Assembly: GCF_005843885.1 (NCBI RefSeq)
Contig: NZ_CP040443.1
Location: forward strand, 1,302,001-1,366,000
Direction: 5' to 3'
DNA: 64,000 bases
From: Escherichia sp. E4742
GTDB lineage: Bacteria > Pseudomonadota > Gammaproteobacteria > Enterobacterales > Enterobacteriaceae
Shown here in pieces: positions 17,463 through 29,538 of this stretch. The position numbers were made by a program, and so were the translations under genes. Below the pieces are notes generated by a model. That model did not search any database and was not told where the DNA came from. It saw only the letters and a list, made by a program, of their open reading frames with translations. Within the stretch, counting starts at the first letter, position 1. Each line of letters opens with the position of its first letter.

Positions 17463-20303
17463 TCATTCCTCCACCAGCCACTTCTGCCAGCTTGCCCGCA
17501 CCAGTTCACGCTCTGCGGTGAAGTAATCCTCCGGCACATGGCCCGGCAACTCTTGTAATGCCAGATGATGAAGTTCATCGCGCAGCGTAGTGTAAACACG
17601 GCTCAGCGCCATCGCTTCCTGCTCTTCCATAATGTCGTTTTGCGCCAACAGTTCCAGAATGCGCACGTTGTCTGACCAGCGCGTTAACTTCGGTTTTTCA
17701 TGGGCGTAGCGCAACACCAGATATTGGGTAATAAATTCGATATCGGTAATTCCGCCTTCATCGGCTTTGATATCAAAGCGATCGCGATGTTTATTGCCGA
17801 GATGGGCGCGCATTTTCTCGCGCATTTCCCGCACTTCTGTCTGTAAAGTTTTGCCTTCACGCGGCAGCGTCATAATCTCCCGGCGTACTGCGTCAAATTG
17901 CGCGGTCAATTGTGGATCACCATATACCACGCGAGCACGTACCAGCGCCTGATGTTCCCACGTCCAGGCCTCGTTTCTCTGATAATCGGCAAACGCTTCC
18001 GCGGAAGTAACCAGCATTCCCGCCGCCCCGGACGGGCGTAGCCGTGCATCCACTTCGTACAAAATACCGGAAGATGTGCGCGTGCTGAACAAGTGCATAA
18101 TGCGTTGTGCCAGACGCAGGTAAAACTGCCGCCCGTCGATTTCCCGCTCGCCGTCCGTCATTACATCCATCGGGCAATCATGGAGGAAGATCAGGTCAAG
18201 ATCAGAACTATATCCCAGCTCCCAACCGCCCAGCTTACCGTAGCCAACCACCGCAAAGCCGCGACCTTCACGTTCGTTCAGGTGGGTCGGTTTTCCGTAA
18301 CGGGCGACCATTTGAACCCACGCCTGCTGAACGACGGCATCTATCATGGCTTCTGCCAACCAGGTTAAGTGATCGCTCACTTTCATTACCGGTAGCGTAC
18401 CAGCAATATCCGCTGCGGCGATGCGTAACAGTTGCGCCTGTTTAAACTGACGCAGCGCCTCAAGTTGTTGTTCTTCGTCATCTTCTGGCACGCGCAGTAA
18501 ATATTGGCGCAATTCGTCGCGATAGGCATCCGTCGCTGTCGGCTGGTAGAGGGTGTTCGGATCGAGCAGTTCATCCAGCAATAATGGATAACGCGCCAGT
18601 TGACTGGCAATCATCGGCGATGCGGCACACAGAGAAATCAAATGCTTAAGCGCCGCGGGGAATTCACTGAGCAATTCTAAATAGGTGGTGCGGGTAACAA
18701 TCCCCACCAGCAAGGCGGTAATGCGCGACAGCGTGACAGCAGCGTCTTCACGCGCGCATACGTCACTTAACAAATGCGGCATCAGATGGTCGAGCACCTG
18801 ACGTCCGCGCGGCCCAATAGTGCGCTTATCCAGATCTTTGCGGAAATCGGCAATCAGCATCAGCACCTGTTTGCGAACATCTTCTCTAAGATGCGCCAAC
18901 ACTGGCGTGGTGTCATCTTCCTGCAATGCATCCTGCCACAGCTCACGCCACTGTTCCGACAGCGACTCTTCCTGAGTTTCGCTTTCGTCGTCACCAATCA
19001 GATCGTTAAATACCCGACGCACATTGGCCATATGTCCGGCCAGCGCTCCGGTCAGTTGCTGCCAGTCAGCGAACTCCATCCCCCACGCCAGCCGCGCACG
19101 GTTAAGCTCATCTGCAGGAAGCGTCTGGGTTTGTTCGTCATTAATGCTTTGCAGCAGGTTTTCCAGACGCCGCAGGAACAGATACGCCACTCGCAATTGT
19201 TCGGCATCATTCTCAGAGAGCAGATGCAATGCCGCAATGGCGTTGAGGGTAGGCAATAATGAACGCGATTGCAGCGACGGCTCGCGCCCACCGCGAATAA
19301 GCTGAAACACCTGGACGATAAATTCAATTTCGCGAATGCCACCTGCGCCAAGTTTGATGTTGTCAGTGAGGCCGCGGCGACGCACTTCACGAGCAATCAT
19401 TCCCTTCATGTTGCGTAGCGACTGAATCACGCTGAAATCGATGTAACGGCGGAAAACAAACGGGCGCAGCATCGAACGCAATTCGTTAGCATAAGCGCCG
19501 TCGCTATCGCCCATAATCCGCGCCTTGACCATCGCGTAACGCTCCCAGTCACGCCCCTGCTCCTGGTAATAATCTTCCAGCGCTGCAAAGCTCAGCACCA
19601 GCGGGCCGCTTTCGCCAAACGGACGCAGACGCATATCCACGCGATAGACAAAACCATCTTGCGTCGGTTGATCCAGCACTTTAATCAGCCGCTGCCCCAT
19701 GCGGGTAAAGAACTGAGCGTTGTCCAGTTCCCGGCGTCCGCCCTGCGTGCAACCATGCTCTGGCCAGGCAAAAATCAGATCGATATCTGAGGAGAAATTC
19801 AGTTCCCCGCCGCCCAGCTTACCCATGCCTAAAATCAGCAGCGGTTGCGCTTCGCCCTGCGCATTACACGGCGTTCCCCACTCGCGGCAGCATGCGTCAT
19901 ACAGCCAGTCGCGCGCCGCGACAATCAGCGTCTCCGCCAGATGGCTGAGCTGCTGCAATATGCTCTCTTCAGTAACCAGCGCCAGCGTTTGCGCCCAGGC
20001 GATACGTACCATAATGCGCCGCCGGAACAGCCGCAGTTCACGCATTAACCCAGCCTCGTCACTCACGTTACTGAGCGCCTCCTGTAACCACTCGCCGTAA
20101 TACTGCCACTCATCGGCTTGTGGCGGCTCGCTTTCCAACTCCGTCAGCCACTCTGGATGCGCAATTACGCTATCCTGCACAAAATCACTAAAAGTAAGTA
20201 CTGACTTCGCCTGTGCGCTAAGTAATTCCTCGGCTAAAGGCGCTGGCAGCCGCTCAACAACGGTCTGCCAGTACTGCTGTAACGGTGAAGAGAGCGGCTT
20301 CAT
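17463..20303 (-). CDS. glnE: Glutamine synthetase adenylyltransferase/adenylyl-removing enzyme GlnE
   Basis: A 946-residue bifunctional enzyme that adds AMP to and removes it from glutamine synthetase under the control of PII and glutamine. Two nucleotidyltransferase domains are visible, each with a GxGKLGG(x)EL ... SDxDLIF signature: one in the N-terminal deadenylylating half and one in the C-terminal adenylylating half. The start [10 protein letters not shown] matches K-12 and lies 22 bases after ygiF; the frame is open for 68 more codons upstream, but these overlap ygiF and do not resemble GlnE. Confidence 0.97.
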   Translation of the reverse strand: MKPLSSPLQQYWQTVVERLPAPLAEELLSAQAKSVLTFSDFVQDSVIAHPEWLTELESEPPQADEWQYYGEWLQEALSNVSDEAGLMRELRLFRRRIMVRIAWAQTLALVTEESILQQLSHLAETLIVAARDWLYDACCREWGTPCNAQGEAQPLLILGMGKLGGGELNFSSDIDLIFAWPEHGCTQGGRRELDNAQFFTRMGQRLIKVLDQPTQDGFVYRVDMRLRPFGESGPLVLSFAALEDYYQEQGRDWERYAMVKARIMGDSDGAYANELRSMLRPFVFRRYIDFSVIQSLRNMKGMIAREVRRRGLTDNIKLGAGGIREIEFIVQVFQLIRGGREPSLQSRSLLPTLNAIAALHLLSENDAEQLRVAYLFLRRLENLLQSINDEQTQTLPADELNRARLAWGMEFADWQQLTGALAGHMANVRRVFNDLIGDDESETQEESLSEQWRELWQDALQEDDTTPVLAHLREDVRKQVLMLIADFRKDLDKRTIGPRGRQVLDHLMPHLLSDVCAREDAAVTLSRITALLVGIVTRTTYLELLSEFPAALKHLISLCAASPMIASQLARYPLLLDELLDPNTLYQPTATDAYRDELRQYLLRVPEDDEEQQLEALRQFKQAQLLRIAAADIAGTLPVMKVSDHLTWLAEAMIDAVVQQAWVQMVARYGKPTHLNEREGRGFAVVGYGKLGGWELGYSSDLDLIFLHDCPMDVMTDGEREIDGRQFYLRLAQRIMHLFSTRTSSGILYEVDARLRPSGAAGMLVTSAEAFADYQRNEAWTWEHQALVRARVVYGDPQLTAQFDAVRREIMTLPREGKTLQTEVREMREKMRAHLGNKHRDRFDIKADEGGITDIEFITQYLVLRYAHEKPKLTRWSDNVRILELLAQNDIMEEQEAMALSRVYTTLRDELHHLALQELPGHVPEDYFTAERELVRASWQKWLVEE

Positions 20304-20325
20304 AAGCGATTTTATCCTTGCCTGA

Positions 20326-21627
20326 TTAACGTTTTCCGCTGTGCAACCAGAACGGTTCCTGATTGTTTGCCTCATTACGGAAATGTTCAATTTCAATGCG
20401 TTGCCCGGTCGCAATAGCGTGATGCAGCCCCTGCCAGTTCTCCAGCCAGGCTTGCGCGACGACAGGATCGTAGTAACCCGCCAGCAACAGTATTGAGTCA
20501 ATGTCACGTGTCAGGCGTGGCAACTGGTCACGATAGCGATCGCCCAGCGGCTGGCAAAAAACGCTTTTCAGTTCAGCGGCATGGCGGGAAAGATGGATAT
20601 CGGCAAAGCGCTTAAAGGAATCGCTGATTTTGCCCTGCGCTTTGGCATCTAAAAACGGCTGCCAGGCTTTGCTTACCAGCCATTCGGTCAACGCCAGTTT
20701 CGCCATTGCCGTTTCGGTAGAATAGACCGCCGTCACGGCAGAAACCGCAGAAGCAATGGTTGCCTCGCATTGAGTCAGCAGATCACGTAAGTGAGTGCTC
20801 GCTTTACGCGGCACGATACCACCGAACAGCATCAGCGTATGGCGAACAAGACCAATGGCTGCCAGCACCTGCTCTTTCGCCGCATCGTTGCCGCGTACCC
20901 ACAGCTCTTCATGGTACTGCCATTGCGCTAACGCCAGCTCCAGCGCCGCTTCCAGTCCCTGTTCCACATCGGCTTTTGCCGCAACATGCAAAATGGTGGT
21001 GGGTTTGATTTCACGCGCGGGATTGCCCTGCGCCAGATGATAGCCGCGCGCCGCTTTGCTCAGGCTGCCCTGGCGTAAACCAGTTTGCGATACCAGTTGG
21101 TTTGCCAGTTTCAGCACCGCGCGCGTTTCGCCGCTAAGTAGTTCCAGTTCCAGCTCGCAGATAGGTTCAGCAAATTCTCCGGCTTTCACCTCGCCCTGAT
21201 CGAGGGCGATTTCAATCTGACTGCCATCGATCTCCACCAGCCATTTTTCGCGATAAAAATCGGTGCTGAACAGCGGTTGAACGCGGGAAGCGAGATCGGC
21301 AGGTAACTCGCCGTTCGGCCAGACTTCCGTCGGCAACTGCGCCAGGTCGAGCGTCGGTTCTCTCAACGCCACGTTATATTCCGGGCGCTGGTGTAAACCG
21401 CCAGTCACTCGCCCGGCGACTTTCATCGTCATTTCATAGCGACCATTTTCGCCACGAATACGCAAGCCCATATCGTGCCCACGCAGCCAGTTATCCGGCG
21501 TTTCGTAGTAAATATTCAGCAACTGCACGGGGTCATGGTGCTCGCCGCCCAGCGTATTGAGATGGTCACGCAACGCCTCAACGGCACTGTGATTAACAAT
21601 AAACTTTAATTCGATTTCCTGAGCCAT
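20326..21627 (-). CDS. ygiF: YgiF, inorganic triphosphatase (CYTH-CHAD protein)
   Basis: A 433-residue enzyme that hydrolyses tripolyphosphate. The N-terminal CYTH tunnel domain (about 1-200) starts with the characteristic EIELKF motif and has alternating charged residues; the C-terminal CHAD domain (about 220-420) is a helical, basic, histidine-containing region that binds polyphosphate. Upstream of and probably cotranscribed with glnE. Confidence 0.94.
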   Translation of the reverse strand: MAQEIELKFIVNHSAVEALRDHLNTLGGEHHDPVQLLNIYYETPDNWLRGHDMGLRIRGENGRYEMTMKVAGRVTGGLHQRPEYNVALREPTLDLAQLPTEVWPNGELPADLASRVQPLFSTDFYREKWLVEIDGSQIEIALDQGEVKAGEFAEPICELELELLSGETRAVLKLANQLVSQTGLRQGSLSKAARGYHLAQGNPAREIKPTTILHVAAKADVEQGLEAALELALAQWQYHEELWVRGNDAAKEQVLAAIGLVRHTLMLFGGIVPRKASTHLRDLLTQCEATIASAVSAVTAVYSTETAMAKLALTEWLVSKAWQPFLDAKAQGKISDSFKRFADIHLSRHAAELKSVFCQPLGDRYRDQLPRLTRDIDSILLLAGYYDPVVAQAWLENWQGLHHAIATGQRIEIEHFRNEANNQEPFWLHSGKR

Positions 21628-21870
21628 GGCCTTTACTTATCCGGTTATGTCACATTAGTGACGATGAACGGCGAACTTAATGCGATCTTTTTTGTCAGTA
21701 GATAGTATTTTGCGCCAAATTGCCATGCAACGGGCAATTTGACGGGCGTAAAAGATTGAAGCTGTGGCAAGACCTGACACAGAGGATTCCGATTGATAGC
21801 GAATGCTTTGCGTAGCGACACTGATGCCACTACTATCGTTCCACTTTTCCCAGACAATAACGACAGCCTG

Positions 21871-22491
21871 ATGCCAAAATTACGCCTGATCGGATTAACT
21901 ATACTTGCACTTAGCGCCACTGCCGTCTCGCACGCCGAAGAAAAGCGCTATGTTTCTGACGAACTGAACACCTGGGTCCGCAGCGGTCCGGGGGATAATT
22001 ATCGCCTCGTGGGCACAGTTAACGCGGGCGAGGAAGTAACCTTATTACAAACTGACGCCAACACCAATTATGCCCAGGTAAAAGACAGCTCTGGCCGAAC
22101 TGCCTGGATTCCGTTGAAGCAACTTAGCACTGAGCCAAGCCTGCGCTCCCGGGTGCCAGATCTGGAAAATCAGGTCAGAACCCTGACCGATAAGCTCACC
22201 AATATCGATAACACCTGGAATCAGCGCACGGCAGAAATGCAGCAAAAAGTGGCGCAGAGCGACAGCGTGATCAACGGGTTAAAAGAAGAAAATCAGAAGC
22301 TGAAAAACGAACTAATTGTCGCGCAGAAAAAAGTCGATGCCGCCAGCGTTCAGCTGGATGACAAACAACGCACCATCATCATGCAGTGGTTTATGTATGG
22401 CGGCGGCGTGCTTGGGCTTGGATTGCTGCTCGGACTGGTATTGCCGCATCTGATCCCAACGCGCAAACGCAAAGATCGCTGGATGAACTAA
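21871..22491 (+). CDS. ygiM: YgiM, SH3b-domain envelope protein
   Basis: A 206-residue protein with a cleavable signal peptide (about 1-22, ends VSHA), a bacterial SH3 domain (about 25-90, LNTWVRSGPGDNYRLVG), a coiled coil (about 95-165) and one C-terminal membrane helix (about 170-192) followed by a basic tail. Its role is not established; the architecture suggests a periplasmic peptidoglycan-linked function with an inner-membrane anchor. Start MPKLRLIG matches K-12; the 26-codon upstream extension lacks a signal-like sequence. Confidence 0.92.
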   Translation: MPKLRLIGLTILALSATAVSHAEEKRYVSDELNTWVRSGPGDNYRLVGTVNAGEEVTLLQTDANTNYAQVKDSSGRTAWIPLKQLSTEPSLRSRVPDLENQVRTLTDKLTNIDNTWNQRTAEMQQKVAQSDSVINGLKEENQKLKNELIVAQKKVDAASVQLDDKQRTIIMQWFMYGGGVLGLGLLLGLVLPHLIPTRKRKDRWMN

Positions 22492-22554
22492 ATCGCCTTC
22501 TTCGTTGCACTGTCTTATTATTAGGAATTGTGTATTTGACGAAGGGAAGATGGC

Positions 22555-23793
22555 GTGAAGATTTATCTGGTCGGTGGTGCGGTTCGGGATGCATTGTTAG
22601 GGCTACCGGTCAAAGACAGAGATTGGGTGGTAGTCGGCAGTACGCCACAGGAGATGCTCGACGCGGGCTACCAGCAGGTAGGCCGCGATTTTCCTGTTTT
22701 TCTGCATCCGCAAACGCATGAAGAGTATGCGCTGGCACGTACCGAACGGAAATCCGGCTCCGGTTACACCGGTTTTACCTGCTATGCCGCACCGGATGTC
22801 ACGCTGGAAGATGATCTTAAGCGTCGCGATCTGACCATTAATGCGCTGGCCCAGGACGATAACGGTGAGATTATCGACCCGTACAACGGTCTGGGCGATC
22901 TGCAAAATCGTCTGTTACGCCATGTTTCCCCTGCTTTTGGCGAGGATCCGCTACGCGTGCTGCGCGTAGCGCGTTTTGCTGCGCGTTATGCCCACCTTGG
23001 TTTTCGTATTGCTGATGAAACCCTGGCGCTGATGCGCGAGATGACCCACGCGGGCGAACTGGAACATCTTACGCCTGAACGGGTGTGGAAAGAGACGGAA
23101 AGCGCCCTCACCACCCGCAATCCACAAGTGTTCTTCCAGGTGCTGCGCGATTGCGGCGCACTGCTCGTTTTATTCCCGGAAATTGACGCCCTGTTCGGCG
23201 TTCCGGCCCCCGCCAAATGGCATCCGGAAATCGACACCGGGATTCATACCTTAATGACGCTCTCCATGGCGGCGATGCTAAGTCCACAGGTCGATGTCCG
23301 TTTCGCGACGTTATGCCACGATCTCGGTAAAGGGCTGACGCCGCCGGAGCTTTGGCCACGTCATCACGGTCACGGCCCGGCGGGTGTGAAGTTAGTGGAA
23401 CAACTGTGCCAGCGTCTGCGTGTGCCAAATGAAATTCGCGATTTAGCCAAACTGGTGGCTGAGTTTCACGATCTCATCCACACCTTCCCAATGCTGAACC
23501 CGAAAACCATTGTTAAATTGTTTGATTCCATTGACGCCTGGCGTAAGCCGCAACGTGTAGAGCAACTGGCGCTGACCAGCGAAGCAGACGTGCGCGGCAG
23601 AACCGGTTTTGAATCGGCGGACTACCCGCAAGGCCGCTGGTTGCGCGAAGCCTGGGAAGTGGCGCAGTCAGTGCCGACAAAAGCCGTCGTTGAAGCAGGA
23701 TTTAAAGGTGTGGAGATTCGCGAAGAGCTGACCCGCCGCCGGATCGCAGCGGTAGCCAGCTGGAAGGAACAACGTTGTCCAAAACCTGAGTAA
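22555..23793 (+). CDS. cca: Multifunctional CCA tRNA nucleotidyltransferase / phosphohydrolase
   Basis: A 412-residue class II CCA-adding enzyme that restores the 3' CCA of tRNA. The N-terminal signature [10 protein letters not shown] and RRDLTINA are clear, the catalytic carboxylates lie in the KDRDWVVVG strand, and a C-terminal HD phosphohydrolase domain carries CHDLGKG near residue 255. The HD domain gives the phosphatase and 2',3'-phosphodiesterase activities of the gamma-proteobacterial enzyme. Confidence 0.97.
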   Translation: MKIYLVGGAVRDALLGLPVKDRDWVVVGSTPQEMLDAGYQQVGRDFPVFLHPQTHEEYALARTERKSGSGYTGFTCYAAPDVTLEDDLKRRDLTINALAQDDNGEIIDPYNGLGDLQNRLLRHVSPAFGEDPLRVLRVARFAARYAHLGFRIADETLALMREMTHAGELEHLTPERVWKETESALTTRNPQVFFQVLRDCGALLVLFPEIDALFGVPAPAKWHPEIDTGIHTLMTLSMAAMLSPQVDVRFATLCHDLGKGLTPPELWPRHHGHGPAGVKLVEQLCQRLRVPNEIRDLAKLVAEFHDLIHTFPMLNPKTIVKLFDSIDAWRKPQRVEQLALTSEADVRGRTGFESADYPQGRWLREAWEVAQSVPTKAVVEAGFKGVEIREELTRRRIAAVASWKEQRCPKPE

Positions 23794-23808
23794 GTATTGG
23801 TCATTTTG

Positions 23809-23937
23809 CCGGATGCGGCGTAAACGCCTTATCCGGCTACATGTCAACGACGGTAGTAGGCCTGATAAGACGCGCCAGCGTCGCATCAGGCATTGATTGC
23901 CGGATGCGGTGTGAACGCCTTCTCTGGCCTACGCTAT
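23809..23937. repeat. BIME of three REP units after cca
   Basis: Three REP palindromes in alternating orientation (GCCGGATGCGGCGTAAACGC; the inverse unit around CGCGCCAGCGTCGCATCAGG; GCCGGATGCGGTGTGAACGC), between convergent cca and uppP. Confidence 0.9.
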
Positions 23938-23974
23938 CGTAGACAATTCCAGGCATCCGACACTATTCTTCACA

Positions 23975-24796
23975 TCAAAAGAACACTACATACACCGCAG
24001 CCGCCACAATAAAGCGATAAATGGCGAACGGAATAAACGAAATGCGCTTAATCAGCTGCAGGAAGGTTTTAATCGCAATCAGCGCCACCACAAAGGCGGT
24101 GATAAACCCAACGGCAAACATCGGGATATCGCCGGTTGTCAGGAAGCCCCAGCTTTTGTAGAGATCGAGCGCCGTTGCGCCCATCATCATCGGCACCGCC
24201 AGCAGGAACGAGAACTCAGAAGCTGCGTAACGGCTCACGCCCATCAGCATCCCACCGGAAATAGTTGCCCCGGAACGGGAGAAACCCGGCCACAGCGCCA
24301 GACACTGGAAGCAGCCAATCATAAACGCCTGGCGATAGGTCATATCATCCAGACCCGGCGCACGCGGCTCTTTCGGCTTCAGGCATTCAGCGGCAATCAG
24401 CAATAGACCGCCAACGACCAGCGCATACATCACATTTATCGGGTTAAACAACGACTTAATCGTATCGTGGAATAAAAGTCCCAACACCACCGCCGGGATC
24501 ATCCCCAGCAAAATGTGGATCAGCGTTAAACGCCCTTTGCTTTCTCCTTCGCGCTGCAACGGACGGCCAAAATGAATGCCAATCAAACCAAACAGACGCC
24601 GCCAGAACATGACAACCACAGCCAAAATCGATCCTAACTGGATCACAACTTCAAAGGTTTTCGCCGTGTCGCCCTCAAACCCCAACAAGTGACCGACAAT
24701 AATCATATGGCCCGTGCTGGATACCGGCAGAAATTCTGTCAATCCTTCGACCACACCCAATATTGCCGCTATCAGCAGCGAGTGCATATCGCTCAT
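23975..24796 (-). CDS. uppP: Undecaprenyl-diphosphatase UppP (BacA)
   Basis: A 273-residue polytopic inner-membrane phosphatase that recycles the undecaprenyl carrier for peptidoglycan synthesis; overexpression gives bacitracin resistance. The two family motifs are present: [14 protein letters not shown] near residue 17 and [10 protein letters not shown] near residue 170. The second ATG is used (MSDMHSLL) to match the K-12 length. Confidence 0.97.
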   Translation of the reverse strand: MSDMHSLLIAAILGVVEGLTEFLPVSSTGHMIIVGHLLGFEGDTAKTFEVVIQLGSILAVVVMFWRRLFGLIGIHFGRPLQREGESKGRLTLIHILLGMIPAVVLGLLFHDTIKSLFNPINVMYALVVGGLLLIAAECLKPKEPRAPGLDDMTYRQAFMIGCFQCLALWPGFSRSGATISGGMLMGVSRYAASEFSFLLAVPMMMGATALDLYKSWGFLTTGDIPMFAVGFITAFVVALIAIKTFLQLIKRISFIPFAIYRFIVAAAVYVVFF

Positions 24797-24886
24797 CAAT
24801 AAACCCCTAAATTATAAAAATGTAACGCTTGTCCGAACTACTGCAGTATGACCAGGTTATAACCGTTTGGTTTAACAGCTGTAAAA

Positions 24887-25255
24887 TTAATTATTTTCTT
24901 TCAGATTATTGCCACGCTCAATGATTACGCCAACATTCGCCGCCCGCGCCACTGCGCCTGGCTTGCTAAGTTTGATGCGAACCCACGGCGAATTAAAGCG
25001 AGTTAACAGCAGCTCCGCCACCTCTTCCGCCACGCGTTCCACCAGCGCAAAACGCGCCCCCTCGACGTGGCTGACCACCGTTTCTGCAATATCAGCGTAA
25101 CTGAGGCAATCCGCCACATCATCACTTTTCGCCGCTTTACGGTTATCCCACGCCATTTCGATATCGAACACCAGCTTCTGTTCGATGGTCTGTTCCCAGT
25201 CGTAAACACCAATAGTGGTGATTACCGAAAGTTGCTCTATAAATACAATATCCAT
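24887..25255 (-). CDS. folB: Dihydroneopterin aldolase FolB
   Basis: A 122-residue tunnelling-fold enzyme of folate synthesis that cleaves dihydroneopterin to 6-hydroxymethyldihydropterin. Catalytic and pterin-binding elements are the GVYDWE segment (Glu22 area), Tyr54 in LSYADI and the lysine in IKLSKPGA. Divergent from plsY. Confidence 0.96.
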   Translation of the reverse strand: MDIVFIEQLSVITTIGVYDWEQTIEQKLVFDIEMAWDNRKAAKSDDVADCLSYADIAETVVSHVEGARFALVERVAEEVAELLLTRFNSPWVRIKLSKPGAVARAANVGVIIERGNNLKENN

Positions 25256-25359
25256 CACGTCCTGCCTGCTTTTTGGCTAACCGGATACCACTTCCGGCGA
25301 AATGTGCGTATTATCCACAGATTCATCGTTGAACACGAATTTTCAAAACGGAACAGCTT

Positions 25360-25977
25360 ATGAGTGCAATCGCGCCTGGAATGATCCTCATCGCGTACCT
25401 CTGCGGCTCCATTTCCAGTGCCATTCTGGTTTGCCGCCTTTGTGGCTTGCCCGACCCGCGAACCAGCGGCTCCGGTAATCCTGGCGCGACCAACGTTTTA
25501 CGCATGGGTGGCAAAGGAGCAGCCGTAGCAGTGCTGATCTTTGACGTTCTAAAAGGTATGTTGCCTGTCTGGGGAGCATATGAATTAGGCGTCAGCCCAT
25601 TTTGGCTGGGATTAATTGCGATTGCCGCCTGTCTTGGACACATCTGGCCCGTTTTCTTCGGTTTTAAAGGGGGAAAAGGCGTTGCCACCGCTTTTGGCGC
25701 TATTGCTCCGATCGGCTGGGATTTAACGGGCGTGATGGCGGGGACCTGGCTGCTTACCGTGCTATTGAGTGGATATTCGTCGCTGGGGGCGATTGTCAGC
25801 GCACTGATTGCTCCATTTTACGTCTGGTGGTTCAAGCCACAATTCACCTTCCCGGTTTCGATGCTCTCTTGCCTGATCCTGCTGCGTCATCATGACAACA
25901 TCCAGCGTCTGTGGCGTCACCAGGAGACAAAAATCTGGACGAAATTCAAAAGAAAGCGCGAAAAAGATCCGCAGTGA
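25360..25977 (+). CDS. plsY: Glycerol-3-phosphate acyltransferase PlsY
   Basis: A 205-residue multipass membrane acyltransferase that transfers an acyl group from acyl phosphate to glycerol 3-phosphate. Family motifs are visible: SGNPGATN near residue 37 (cytoplasmic loop), [18 protein letters not shown] near 90-107. Five to six hydrophobic segments, with a basic C-terminal tail. Confidence 0.96.
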   Translation: MSAIAPGMILIAYLCGSISSAILVCRLCGLPDPRTSGSGNPGATNVLRMGGKGAAVAVLIFDVLKGMLPVWGAYELGVSPFWLGLIAIAACLGHIWPVFFGFKGGKGVATAFGAIAPIGWDLTGVMAGTWLLTVLLSGYSSLGAIVSALIAPFYVWWFKPQFTFPVSMLSCLILLRHHDNIQRLWRHQETKIWTKFKRKREKDPQ

Positions 25978-26021
25978 TTTTTCAGCCCGTGCTTATCCTT
26001 TTCACAGGCTGAATCATAGTC

Positions 26022-27035
26022 TTACGCAGCCGGTAACTCCGCCAGCGGCCAGCGCGGACGCACGCTGACACCAAGATCCGCAGTCGCACCTGCTTTAAAA
26101 CGCACCATTCCGGCATAGGCGATCATCGCACCGTTATCAGTACAAAATTCCGGGCGCGCGTAGAACACTTCGCCGCGACGCTTTTTCATCATTTCCGCCA
26201 GTTTCGCCCGCAGAGTGCGGTTAGCACTCACGCCACCTGCCATTACCAGCCGCTTGAAGCCAGTCTGATCCAGCGCACGCTTACATTTAATCATCAGCGT
26301 ATCGACCACCGCATCTTCAAAGGCGCGGGCAATATCGGCACGGGTCTGGTCGTCGGTGCCGTTGTCACGAATCGTGTTCGCGGCGAAGGTTTTCAGGCCA
26401 GAGAAGCTGAAATCCAGCCCCGGACGGTCGGTCATCGGGCGCGGGAAGACAAAGCGTCCGGCTGTACCCTGCGCTGCCATTTTCGACAGCAGCGGTCCGC
26501 CTGGATAATCCAGCCCCAGCAGCTTTGCGGTTTTATCAAACGCTTCACCAGCAGCATCATCGATAGACTCGCCGAGCAGCTCGTACTGACCAATGCCAGT
26601 CACGCTGATTAACTGCGTATGACCGCCGGAAACCAACAGCGCGACAAACGGAAATTCCGGCGGGTTATCTTCCAGCATTGGCGCTAACAGATGCCCTTCC
26701 ATATGGTGTACCGGGATCGCCGGAACATCCCAGGCAAACGCCAGAGAACGCCCCACGGTCGCGCCAACCAGCAGCGCGCCGACTAATCCTGGGCCTGCGG
26801 TATAGGCCACAGCGTCAATGTCTTTTGCCGTTAAACCAGACTCCTTCAGCGCCGCCTGGATCAACGGTACGGTTTTACGCACGTGATCGCGGGAGGCCAG
26901 TTCAGGCACAACGCCGCCGTAGTCAGCGTGCAATTTCACCTGACTATACAATTGGTTGGCTAACAAACCTTTTTCATCGTCGTAAATGGCGATGCCAGTT
27001 TCATCGCAGGAAGTTTCAATACCCAGTACACGCAT
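26022..27035 (-). CDS. tsaD: tRNA N6-adenosine threonylcarbamoyltransferase TsaD
   Basis: A 337-residue ASKHA-fold protein (Kae1/YgjD) that, with TsaB, TsaE and TsaC, makes t6A37 in ANN-decoding tRNAs. Metal-binding histidines are H111 and H115 in the HHMEGH motif; the nucleotide-binding [10 protein letters not shown] is at the N-terminus and [12 protein letters not shown] near residue 270. Essential in E. coli. Divergent from rpsU, as in K-12. Confidence 0.97.
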
Positions 27036-27233
27036 GACTTGTTTTACCTCGCTTTATTACCGCGCAGTGTAGGACCAATGCGGGTTGATGTAAAACTTTG
27101 TTCGCCCCTGGATAAAGCCTCGTGTATACTCCCCACCCTTATAAAAGTCCCTTTCAAAAGAGGCCGCGGTGCTTTACAAAGCAGCAGCAATTGCAGTAAA
27201 ATTCCGCACCATTTTGAAATAAGCTGGCGTTGA

Positions 27234-27488
<255 letters not shown>

Positions 27489-27535
27489 TTCCCTGAGAGC
27501 TTTGCTCTCCGATCAGACCGAGTTGTAGTTGTAAG

Positions 27536-27572
27536 GCCGTGCTTCCGAAAGGAATGCGCGGCTTATTTTCGT
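27536..27572 (+). terminator. Partial terminator between rpsU and dnaG
   Basis: Hairpin built from GGCCGTGCTTCC and GGAATGCGCGGCTT with a GAAA loop, followed by ATTTTCGTTT. This is the known leaky terminator that lowers dnaG expression relative to rpsU. Confidence 0.8.
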
Positions 27573-27598
27573 TTATGAATTGCTAAAAATCGGGGCCT

Positions 27599-29344
27599 AT
27601 GGCTGGACGAATCCCACGCGTATTCATTAATGATCTGCTGGCACGCACTGACATCGTCGATCTGATCGATGCCCGTGTGAAGCTGAAAAAGCAGGGCAAG
27701 AATTTTCACGCGTGTTGTCCATTCCACAACGAGAAAACCCCGTCATTCACCGTTAACGGTGAGAAACAGTTTTACCACTGCTTTGGATGTGGCGCGCACG
27801 GCAACGCGATCGACTTTCTGATGAACTACGACAAGCTCGAGTTCGTCGAAACGGTCGAAGAGCTGGCAGCAATGCACAATCTTGAAGTGCCCTTTGAAGC
27901 AGGCAGCGGCCCCAGCCAGATCGAGCGCCATCAACGGCAAACGCTTTATCAGTTGATGGACGGTCTGAATACGTTTTACCAACAATCTTTACAGCAACCT
28001 GTTGCCACGTCTGCGCGCCAGTATCTGGAAAAACGCGGATTAAGCCACGAGGTTATCGCCCGCTTTGCGATTGGTTTTGCGCCCCCCGGCTGGGACAACG
28101 TCCTGAAACGGTTTGGTGGCAATCCAGAAAATCGTCAGTCATTGATTGATGCGGGCATGTTGGTCACTAACGATCAGGGTCGCAGTTACGATCGTTTCCG
28201 CGAGCGGGTGATGTTCCCTATTCGCGATAAACGCGGTCGGGTGATTGGTTTTGGCGGGCGCGTGCTGGGCAACGATACCCCCAAGTACCTGAACTCGCCG
28301 GAAACTGATATTTTCCATAAAGGCCGCCAGCTTTACGGTCTTTATGAAGCGCAGCAGGATAACGCTGAACCCAATCGTCTGCTTGTGGTCGAAGGCTATA
28401 TGGACGTAGTGGCGCTGGCGCAATACGGCATTAATTACGCCGTTGCGTCGCTGGGTACGTCAACCACTGCCGATCACATACAGCTGTTGTTCCGCGCAAC
28501 CAACAATGTCATTTGCTGTTATGACGGTGACCGCGCAGGTCGCGATGCCGCCTGGCGAGCGCTGGAAACGGCGCTGCCTTACATGACAGACGGTCGTCAG
28601 CTACGTTTTATGTTTTTGCCTGATGGCGAAGACCCTGACACGCTGGTGCGCAAAGAAGGTAAAGAGGCGTTTGAAGCGCGGATGGAGCAGGCGATGCCGC
28701 TCTCCGCATTTCTGTTTAACAGCCTGATGCCGCAAGTTGATCTGAGCACCCCAGACGGGCGCGCGCGTTTGAGTACGCTGGCACTGCCATTGATATCGCA
28801 GGTGCCGGGCGAAACGCTGCGAATATATCTTCGTCAGGAATTAGGCAATAAGTTAGGCATACTTGATGACAGCCAGCTTGAACGATTAATGCCAAAAGCG
28901 GCAGAGAGTGGCGTTTCTCGCCCTGTTCCGCAGCTAAAACGCACGACCATGCGTATACTTATAGGGTTGCTGGTGCAAAATCCGGAATTAGCGACGTTGG
29001 TCCCGCCGCTTGAGAATCTGGATGAAAATAAGCTCCCTGGACTTGGCTTATTCAGAGAACTGGTCAACACTTGTCTCTCTCAGCCAGGTCTGACCACCGG
29101 GCAACTTTTAGAGCACTATCGTGGTACAAATAATGCTGCCACCCTTGAAAAACTGTCGATGTGGGACGATATAGCAGATAGGAATATTGCTGAGCAAACC
29201 TTCACCGACTCACTCAACCATATGTTTGATTCGCTGCTTGAACTGCGTCAGGAAGAGTTAATCGCTCGTGAGCGCACGCATGGTTTAAGCAACGAAGAAC
29301 GCCTGGAACTCTGGACATTGAACCAGGAACTGGCGAAAAAGTGA
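27599..29344 (+). CDS. dnaG: DNA primase DnaG
   Basis: A 581-residue primase that lays down RNA primers at the replication fork. The N-terminal zinc ribbon is C40-x2-H43 ... C61-x2-C64; the TOPRIM catalytic core follows (VVEGYMDVVAL near residue 263 and CYDGDRAGRDAA near 305); the C-terminal about 150 residues bind DnaB. Poor spacing to a weak ribosome site agrees with its known low expression in the operon. Confidence 0.98.
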   Translation: MAGRIPRVFINDLLARTDIVDLIDARVKLKKQGKNFHACCPFHNEKTPSFTVNGEKQFYHCFGCGAHGNAIDFLMNYDKLEFVETVEELAAMHNLEVPFEAGSGPSQIERHQRQTLYQLMDGLNTFYQQSLQQPVATSARQYLEKRGLSHEVIARFAIGFAPPGWDNVLKRFGGNPENRQSLIDAGMLVTNDQGRSYDRFRERVMFPIRDKRGRVIGFGGRVLGNDTPKYLNSPETDIFHKGRQLYGLYEAQQDNAEPNRLLVVEGYMDVVALAQYGINYAVASLGTSTTADHIQLLFRATNNVICCYDGDRAGRDAAWRALETALPYMTDGRQLRFMFLPDGEDPDTLVRKEGKEAFEARMEQAMPLSAFLFNSLMPQVDLSTPDGRARLSTLALPLISQVPGETLRIYLRQELGNKLGILDDSQLERLMPKAAESGVSRPVPQLKRTTMRILIGLLVQNPELATLVPPLENLDENKLPGLGLFRELVNTCLSQPGLTTGQLLEHYRGTNNAATLEKLSMWDDIADRNIAEQTFTDSLNHMFDSLLELRQEELIARERTHGLSNEERLELWTLNQELAKK

Positions 29345-29538
29345 TTTAACGGCTTAAGTGCCGAATAGCGATCGGGAAGCCCCCGACAGCCGCACTGAGA
29401 GGCAGCGGCAAATATATAAGTACGCCCTCGTAATTATCGTTGGCGGTAAACAGCCGTTGGATTTCAGCGTTAACACCTGAAGGACATCGGGTCAATCGCC
29501 CAACACCAACCTCATGAAATAAGTGTGGATACCGTCTT

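Noticed and set aside
29345..29538. 77-codon minus-strand frame between dnaG and rpoD
   Set aside because: No ribosome site or recognised family; the region is the known dnaG-rpoD spacer.
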